Source: Piper betle (lineage: Eukaryota; Streptophyta; Magnoliopsida; Piperales; Piperaceae). From it: 64,000 nucleotides of DNA. Positions within the stretch are counted from its first letter, which is position 1, and each line of letters begins with the position of its first letter. Location: contig JAURVB010000720.1 in NCBI GenBank assembly GCA_033002965.1, positions 1 through 64,000 on the forward strand. Reading direction: 5' to 3'. The notes below the pieces were generated by a model that was given only the letters and a program-made list of their open reading frames with translations, did no database searches and was not told where the DNA came from. The position numbers and the translations under genes were made by a program. Shown in pieces: positions 56,708 through 64,000 of this stretch.

Positions 56708-58048
56708 ATGACTTTGAGTGGCTAGACCAATCACGTAAATCCAACCAAGTTTCTGATGCACTTAGTTGGAAGAACATGGAGGTGGTTGCAGCCATGATAG
56801 AGATAGAAACCGAGCTACTGGGGCAGGTCAAGGGGTTAGCACAGGGGAATCTCGAGTACAAGAAGCTGGTTAATAGAATAGGGAGGGCTTGGTTTGAAAG
56901 TATTGGTTACCTCTTCTGACACCGATGAGGCCATGGAGTTCAGTTTTAGTGGATTTTGTGTTAGGATTCCCTAAGGTGAGGGGAATGTCTTCTGTGTTGG
57001 TAGTTGTAGATCGGTTCTCAAAGTGCGATGTATTCGCAGCTGCACCACATGCATGCTAAACTGAGACTACTGCTAATTTGTTCTTCAGGAACGTGGTGAA
57101 GCACTTTGGAGTGCTGGTAGACATTGTGAGTGACCGAGACACTAGATTTATGAGAAGGTTATGGACGTGTTTGTTCGGGCTACTAGGGAGTAAGCTGAAC
57201 TTCTCTACAACAAACCATCCTTAGTCTGACGGGCAGACTAAAAGGGTGAATGCACTACTCGAGGAGTACCTCAGGCATTTCGTCACAGCCAGTCAAAGGA
57301 ACTGGTTGGAACTTCTTGACGGGGCACAGCTTGATTATAATATGCATTGTTCTTCAATTACGGGGCTTAGTTCTTTCGAGGTTGCGATAGGCCACCAACC
57401 TCTTATACCACTGGAGGTTACTCTATAGGGACGTGGAGTAAAGTTCTCTGCTCCATATAGGTTTGCTAGGGATCGGCAATACCTGTAGGATGCAGTGGAT
57501 TCACTGGCCAAGGCAACAAGCAGGATGAAGAGATATGCCGACTTGAGAAGGAGGCCATCATCATTTAGCATAGTGGACAAAGTGATGATGAAGCTCACAC
57601 CACAGATTTGGAAGAAAATCAGACATACCGAGGTGCATTGAGTATTGGTACAAAGGTACAATGGTCCGTTCAAGGTGGAGAAGACCATCAAGAGTGAGGC
57701 ATACTGGTTGAAACTTCTCGAGAGGTACAAGTTTCACTTGACTTTTCATGTTTGCTTTCTCAAGCTTTTCCATGAGGATCTGGGTCAATCCAAAGAGAGC
57801 TTGTCCTAAAAGAGGTACACCTACCGTCCGGCAGCAATTTGGGAAGAAGGTAGGGAAGATTTTGGGGCATATGCAAGGTGTTTCAAACATTGGGACGAAG
57901 TATCTAATGAAGTGGAGAGGGGAGCCGAGGAGCAAGGGGAGTTGGGAAAATGAGAGGGACTTTTGGCAATTTGAATGGAGGATCAAGAAATATTGGGTAG
58001 AGCTAAACCCTCCGATGAGGACATCGGGTCTTATTGGTGGGGGAGGAC
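56708..58048 (+). pseudogene. Second gypsy lineage, RNase H end, integrase and chromodomain
   Basis: Continues 36294-37352: DFEWLDQSRKSNQVSDALS closes RNase H. Integrase core: LVVVDRFSKCDVF and VDIVSDRDTRF keep the second aspartate, but DGQTKRVN has lysine where the catalytic glutamate (35 residues after the aspartate) should be. The frame 57246-57428 reads LLEEYLRHFVTASQRNWLEL and SSFEVAIGHQPLIPLE. The C terminus (57748-58062) has YLMKWRGEPRSKGSWENE and FWQFEWRIKKYW, a chromodomain of another type than the Tekay-like one. Stops and shifts are frequent between 56910 and 57250. Confidence 0.9.
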
Positions 58049-58311
58049 TGTTACGGGTATAGCTGTGGGACGTACCGGGAGATAGGGTTTGTCGGTTGGT
58101 GAGTGTTTCTAGGAGGGAAATACATCACACGGTTGTGTTTTTGGGGACCAAAAATTTTACCATATATTAACCGTGTGAAAGAAGGTATCAGAGCTGAGAT
58201 TCAACACGTCACAAGTGCAAGTTCCAGGCAGAAACCTCCACAATCTGCCAATAAACCACGAAGTAGCACAACACTGCCCCAACACTAGAATTCTAGATGA
58301 ACCCCGTGACA
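58049..58311 (+). mobile_element. Short LTR shared by two tandem elements of the second gypsy lineage
   Basis: A GGTGGGGGAGGAC purine tract is followed by TGTTACGGG at 58049; CCCGTGACA at 58303-58311 mirrors it. A primer-like GGTATCAGAGC (58184-58194) and leader occur inside, and a diverged copy (AAGTATCAGTGC) follows 58311, so the leader is duplicated. It has pol of one copy on its left and gag of another on its right. Confidence 0.65.
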
Positions 58312-59583
58312 GAAAGTATCAGTGCCGAGATTCAGCAACGTCACAAGTACAAGTTCCAGGGGGAACCTCCACAATCAGCCAGTAAATGAATCCAGATATT
58401 TACACATGATCTACTGAGAGTCTTCGGGAGAGGCTGGCACAACTGGAAGTGTTGGTAAGAGGGCATACTGATAGTGGATCCATTCATACCGTCTTCGATC
58501 GACTGCAATCTTTAACAAAAGAGTTTTTGGACTTGAAATCTCTGGTAGGAACACCACCAGAGCCTAGTAGTGCAAGAGAGGCGGCAGAGATGTTGGGTGC
58601 TCTCTGGCCTGCATATGATGCTTTGCATGTAGATGTGGCTTTGCTGGAGCAGGTGTTCGTGTTGTAGCCTCAACATGAAGTTGTTGATCATGCAGAGAAA
58701 GAAAGCCCAGTCTTCGGAAGGCTCAAGGTGCCAGAGCCAAAGAATTTTGAGGGGACTAGGTCGGCCAAGGACCTAGAGAACTTCATCTGGGACATGCATG
58801 AGTACTTTACAGCTGCAAAGATACCCAAAGAGTTGTAAGTTTCTATGGCGAGTATGTTCATGGCGGGGGATGCCCAGGATGATGCGAATGTTGGTCGACC
58901 ATGTATAGAGACTTGGGAAACCCAAAAATGGGAGTTTCGGGAGTAATTCTTGCCAACCAATACTACCTGGGTCGCAATGGGTCGATTGAAGTGATTGACT
59001 CAAACTAGAAGCATGAGATAGTAAGTCAAGGAATTCAGCTCTATTATCTTGGACATGAAGAACACATCCGAGGATGATAAGTTGTTCAACTTTATCACCG
59101 GTTTGCAACTGTGGGCACAACTGGAATTGAAGAGACAAAAAAATACAGGATCTACCTGCAGCTTTGGCAGCCGCCAACGCCTTGGTGGACTTCAAGCCAA
59201 CAATAGGGGTGAAAGATGATACCTTGAGCAAGAAGATCACATTCTGCAAGGACTGCCGACGGGATAGCAAGGAGAAGCCATCCAAGATGCCGAAGAACAA
59301 GAAATAAAACTTCAGACCAGGTAATAGGGACCGGATAACAGATGTGAAGAACTTCAGGTGTTTTCTGTGCAATGGTTCACATCGGGCTAAAGAGTGTCCC
59401 ACGAAGGGGAAAATCAGTGCTATGGTGGCAGCTGCAGACAAAGATTAGGAGGAAGGGCTTTCTACTAGAGCATCTACCCTTCAGATACTCAGGGTGATAA
59501 GTGTTGGATGTGCAGCTTCAGGGGGAGCCGACTTGATGTATGTTCCGATGATAGTGAATGGGAGAAGGTTTCAGCTTTCATAG
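58312..59583 (+). pseudogene. Second gypsy lineage copy 2, gag and protease start
   Basis: Starts after the duplicated leader. 58430-58667 reads LRERLAQLEVLVRGHTDSG, a likely coiled coil. The gag domain (FGRLKVPEPKNFEG, DLENFIWDMHEYF) follows with stops near 58670, 58837 and 58945. A zinc knuckle at 59358-59396 reads CFLCNGSHRAKEC, a C-x2-C-x3-H-x4-C form. The protease begins (DLMYVPMIVNGRRFQ) and is cut at 59583 by a solo LTR-B. Confidence 0.88.
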
Positions 59584-62500
59584 TGTAACGACTTGCCCGA
59601 ACAGGACCGGGTATTACTTAAAAATATAATTGATGTAATGGTAATATTCCAGAACATGAACTGAAATACAGCAAATAAGTCTCTCAACATATAATATGAA
59701 TCATAACAATAAATCATGTTCTCTAAAATTTAAAATAATCATCCCACAATCTCGGACCATTACCCATAGCCACATTTATAACACAAGAGAATAATAAGGA
59801 AGTCCAACTTTATTATCGATTCACCATACCTGGGTTCGTAAAAGAACCACCAACCACACTTCTATTCTTTAGTCCCAAAGTTGCTCACCTGCAGAGGCAA
59901 TTCCGCGTTAGTGATAATACCACTAAGCTGCATAATTAAATGAAACAAGTAAATAAAATCCCTATTATCATTTCACTCGTTATTATTATTATTATTACAC
60001 AAGCAAAGAGTAATTATCCCTCAGGTCATTCTGAGATTAGTAATTTGTCTCTCAAGTCATTCTGAGAATAGTAAGAGTCGACTCCCAGCTCATTCTGAGA
60101 TTAGAAAACGTCTCCCAGCTCATCCTTAGATTAGGTGATCTCCCAATTCATCTTGAGATTAGTCATGGACTCCCAGTTCATTCTGAGATTAAAAATTGTC
60201 TCCTAGCTCATTCTAAGGTTAAAAATCGACTCCCAGCTCATTCTAAGATTAAAAAATGTCTCCCAGCTCATTCTGAGATTAGGTGGTCTCCCAATTCATC
60301 TTAGGATTAGTCATGGTCTCCCAGTTCATTCTGAGATTTGAACATTGTCTCCCAGCTCATTCTGAGATTAGGTGGTCCCCCAATTCATTTTGAGGTTAGT
60401 CATGGTCTCCCAGTTCATTCTGAGATTAGAAATTGTCTCCCAGCTCATTCTGAGATTAGGAAACGGCTCCCAGCTCATTATGAGATTAGGTGGTCTTCCA
60501 ATTCATTTTGAGATTAATAATGGTCCCCCAATTCATCTTGAGGTTAAAATCGTCTCCCAGCTCATTATGAGATCAGTGCCGACAAAGGCTACCAATTTGG
60601 GAAAATACAACATTTCATATTGTTATACCAGTTTGGGAAAATATAACATTTCAAATATTTATACGGAAAATACAACATTCCAAATAATTATACAGACAAT
60701 ATAACATTTCAGATAATTATACAGACAATAAACATTTCAAATAATTATACAGACAATATAACATTTCAAATAATTATACGAACACACATATTAATTTTAA
60801 AGGTGCGGCCCCGTGTCAGACTGAGTCAATTCCTTGACCCCGATTGCATTATAGCGCATGGTGGTCGAATCTGGGCTCAGGCCGACTAGGGCTGCCAACA
60901 AGAGAAAGTACAACATTTCAAATGATTATATGGACCTGGGTATTTCCAACTCGCAGCTGCGACCAATGATCCTAATCTGAACGAGAATATAAAATTATAC
61001 ATAAGTATAATTTTATTCGAGTAGGGATGCATGCAACTAAATATCTAATATATATATCATTTCCAAAAAATATTAAATATTAAATTATCAACAAATCTAG
61101 TGAGATAATTAATTATCCTCTGACATAACCATGTAAATCCTACTTCATATTTTAAATTAATTATCTAAATCATAATTAATACCTAACAATTGATAAAATA
61201 ATTATTACTAATAACAAGTATTTAATTTTTTTTGTGGTGATAATATTTAACCCCGATCTTGATGATTTAGTTGACTGTTATAATTTTTAATCGCTACTTT
61301 TATTTACAACAATTTTATTAATTAATTTATTCAATTAAATTATTTAAAATAATTTGTATTATTCAAAAATATTATAAATACAATTATTTTAAATTATTCG
61401 ACTCAATAAAGTTTAAAACTTTATTTATTTTCAATATGCTATTTAGGTTCGACACGAGTGATTGCTACCCGACTGTAGTTTAATAACCCGTTTTCTACAT
61501 TACTAATTCGTTATTAAAATAATCACTTTATTTACCTAATATTAAATTTAATATGGTAAAGGAAAATTCTTTATTTTATTAATTACTTATAACCCTCCGA
61601 TTTAATTTAATCACTTGAATTACGCCGATTAATTATCGACCGTTTATCGTTACCGTGTTTTTATTACTTGTGGCGATTTCATACAATAATTAGTTAGTTT
61701 AGTAACTTTACCCATAACCCCTTAAAATAATTATTTTTAAAGATTTATTACGAGTTTGAATTATTTTTAACTCGAGTCGGTATCGAGTCAGGTGTTACAT
61801 AAGAGTTGGTATTATTATTTAACTCGAGCTATGTCGAGTCAGCCATTATTTACAAGATTGCCACCCAAGGTAATTTTTTTCCTTCTTCTTCTCCGGCATG
61901 CTCTGCTCCCGACTCCAGGCACCCTCCAGCCACCGCCGCCGTCGACCACCTCCGGCCGCTGTCAATCGTCGTCGACCAGCCCTGCCATGCCCTTGCGGTG
62001 TCGCCCCGGCCAACTCCGGCCATCTTCCAGCCGCGGCGACGCCGGCATCGCCTTCCTAGCGACACGCTCGCGTCGGCGATTCCACCACCAGCGAGCGTCG
62101 CCACCTCAATTGGGTGGTCGCCTCGACACTCTCGACCACCTATCTACCCTCCCCGGCCATATTGGAACCCGTTGCCACCTAGGACAGCCGGATTTCTTCT
62201 CCCACCGCCGTCGCCCTATTTTTGCCATCGCTACAGTTTTTGGCCATTTACCACCCCAAGCAGACATCCACACACATGAGATCGACTCTACACTGATCGA
62301 CAAAGAGAGTAGGATCATCTTCAGACGTCAGAACACGCACCGATTCCCGGCGACCTTACCTGTGCTTCCCCATCTCGCCGAAACGGGGGACTCGTCGGCC
62401 GAATTAAATTTTAATTTTTGTTTAGTTTCTTTCTTAGTGATTTTAAACTTTAATCCTCACGATTGTAAAGCTTATTCTCCAATTAAAATATGCATGCAAG

Positions 62501-62817
62501 AAAATTAAGAAGAGGGAGATAGGAAGAATACCTAAGTAAGGAAGAAGACACGCCGGCAAGGAAGAGGAGAAGAGAATGCGAATGAAGGCTAGGGTGAAGG
62601 ACATCCTTTATAAAATGAAATGACGGCTAGGGTTTGTGGAAACACACCAACACCCGTATTTTATTCCTATAACAGGGTAACCGGGTAAAGAATAAAATAT
62701 TTAACCGGGTAGACTTAATCGGGTAGAGAATATAATATAATTAATATTAATTCTCAAACGTTCGATCCTTCCCTGCCCAAGTCGAATATAATAAATTTAT
62801 TTTCTACAGTCTTTACA
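59584..62817 (-). mobile_element. Solo LTR-B, minus strand, TSD (C/G)ATAG
   Basis: 3,234 bp, TGTAACGACTTG to CAGTCTTTACA. Flanks CATAG (59579-59583) and GATAG (62818-62822) match at four of five. Nearly the same length as the 5' LTR at 44383. Minisatellite 60012-60578, hairpin near 59892, AT-rich body, GC-rich block (61860-62400), TATA in reverse near 62607-62614, three AACCGGGTA-type words (62670-62725). Its removal rejoins the protease. Confidence 0.94.
60012..60578. repeat. LTR-B minisatellite, minus orientation
   Basis: About 19 units of 28-30 bp (CTCCCAGCTCATTCTGAGATT and variants, in two parts CTCCCAGCTCATT and CTGAGATT). Fewer than the 23 units of the 44383 LTR. Confidence 0.93.
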
Positions 62818-64000
62818 GATAGACACTAGTGTGACGCATAGTTTAATCTCCCAGGGGATGGCTATAGAATTAGGGCAGAAGTCCAGGATCACCACTAGAT
62901 GGAATATGAGGCATGGATGGACCTGATGGTTATTGAGATGGATGACTTCGATCTGATCATCGGGAATGCCTTCATGAGGACTGCCGGTGTGTGAGTGCTT
63001 TCACAGCTTGAAGGTATACTTATAATCGACAAGGCGGGTGCAAACTTTGTTCGTGGCGAGGGAGCACCTTTGAGGGTTAAGGAATGAATCATCAGTAAGG
63101 AGCAGCTATCGGCAATGCAGGTTGCTCGAGGGTGCAAGAAAGGGGTCTTAACTTATCTTGATGTAATAGTTGAGATCCAACAGGACCATGTGGCTGACAT
63201 GACGCAATCATGGGTAGGGCTGTTGGACGAGTAATTAGACATGATGCCTATCGAATTGTGAGACGGGTTACCTCCCAAGACATCGATCGAATACCATATG
63301 GAGTTGGTGCCAGGGGCAAGAGCACCAGCAAAGGCGCCATATAGGATGTCATCTAAGGAACTCACAAAGTTCAAGATCTAGATAGGGGAGCTGCTAGATT
63401 TGGGGAAAATTCCACCATAGACTGCACCATATGCTGTGACTGTTCTATTCTAGGAGAAGTCAGATGGATCACTTTGATTATGTGTTGACTAGCTGGGATT
63501 GAATAAGTTAACTATCAAGAACAAGTACCCAATTCCTTTGATAGGTGATTTCTTTGATAGACTTAGTGGTGAGAGGGTGTTCACTAAGCTGGACCTTAGG
63601 TCAGGATATTAGCAAGTCCAGATTACGCCAGAGGATGTTCCAAAGATGACAATGGTCTTAAGCTATGGGTCATATAAATTCCTTGTGATGCTGTTTGGTC
63701 TAACCAATGCACCAGCTACATTTTGTAATCTGATGAATGACGATCTTCCACAACTTCATTGATGAGTCCATTGAGGAGCATTGGGGTCACCTGAGACAGG
63801 TTCTGAATCAGCTGAGGGAGCACGACCTTTTAATGAAAAAGGAAAATGTGAGTTCGAACTAGGGGAGATCAGCTTCCTTGGGCATCGAATTGGGAAAGGG
63901 AAGGTGCGAATGGAGGAATCTAAGGTAAAAGCTATAATTGAGTTGCCAGAGTCAACAAAGGTGACGGAGTTGAGGAGCTTCTTAGGTTTGGCAAATTACT
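62818..64000 (+). pseudogene. Second gypsy lineage copy 2, protease and RT, runs off the window
   Basis: The protease active site reads DTSVTHSLIS: the glycine of DTG/DSG is lost. The linker (LPPKTSIEYHMELVPGARAPAKAPYRM) is cited here as LPPKTSIEYHMELVPG and APYRM, about 63270-63345. RT reads [34 protein letters not shown]. About 45 bp holding YIDD, present in copy 1 at 36632, are deleted near 63757. It continues ISFLGHRIGKGKVRMEES to TELRSFLGLANY at the right edge. Stops near 63453, 63471, 63490 and 63610. Confidence 0.9.

Noticed and set aside
58773..59441. 222-residue minus-strand frame
   Set aside because: Antisense of the second-lineage gag, which has clear gag and zinc-knuckle motifs on the plus strand.
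61792..62508. 238-residue proline/arginine-rich open frame, with similar frames at 33896-34291 and 44912-45385
   Set aside because: All lie in the GC-rich block of LTR-B, on either strand, with frames not kept between copies.

Overview
The window is a stretch of plant nuclear heterochromatin made almost entirely of nested, decayed LTR retrotransposons. I see no cellular protein gene and no rRNA or tRNA gene. The plant assignment rests on plant-type primer-binding sites (tRNA-iMet type TGGTATCAGAGC, and one tRNA-Arg type), Ty3/gypsy chromovirus polyproteins with C-terminal chromodomains, one Ty1/copia-like gag, an Ogre/Tat-like gag, and TRIM elements. The layering suggests a seed plant with a large, repeat-rich genome; the species cannot be told from this.

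Family names are mine. LTR-A (about 2.75 kb, starts TGTAAAGACCCGG, carries a 108-109 bp minisatellite). LTR-B (about 3.2 kb, starts TGTAAAGACCGTG, carries a 30-bp or 33-bp minisatellite). LTR-F (2.6-3.2 kb, starts TGTAAAAACT or TGTTAAGATT, then a TA run). LTR-C, LTR-E and LTR-H are further relatives. All end in a form of GGGTCGTTACA and share the same 3' third. TRIM-D (LTR about 153 bp, starts TGTGAGATCC) and TRIM-T (LTR about 169 bp, starts TGTTGGG) are miniature elements.

Layout. 1-6311: a Tekay/Del-like gypsy pol, split by solo LTR-H (641-2016) and a TRIM-D/copia-gag array (2685-4481). 6312-18253: pieces of LTR-E and LTR-C, split by an LTR-A element (6691-16217) that has almost no internal region and holds an inverted solo LTR-A (8503-11253), then LTR-E. 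18254-20337: unassigned. 20338-26112: two LTR-A copies head to head, the second with a TRIM-D inside. 26113-28350: minus-strand LTR-F plus chromodomain. 28351-30492: 5' end of an Ogre/Tat-like element. 30497-36293: truncated LTR-A, minus LTR-B with a 133-bp higher-order repeat, TRIM-D, minus LTR-E. 36294-37352 and 56708-58048: a second gypsy lineage, split by a 19-kb compound insert (37353-56707). That insert holds a minus-strand gypsy with solo LTR-F (37800-40441), TRIM-T, an inverted pol segment, then a plus-strand pol carrying a target-site-flanked LTR-B element (44383-52814) and a 3' LTR-F. 58049-64000: a tandem second copy of that gypsy lineage, split by solo LTR-B (59584-62817).

Seven insertions have matching or near-matching 5-bp target-site duplications, so their relative order can be read directly. 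Every polyprotein is broken by stops, frameshifts, deletions or lost catalytic residues. The most interesting signals are shared cis-elements across otherwise diverged LTRs (promoter block, short hairpins, candidate splice sites), higher-order minisatellites inside LTRs, and the TRIM array with a copia gag.
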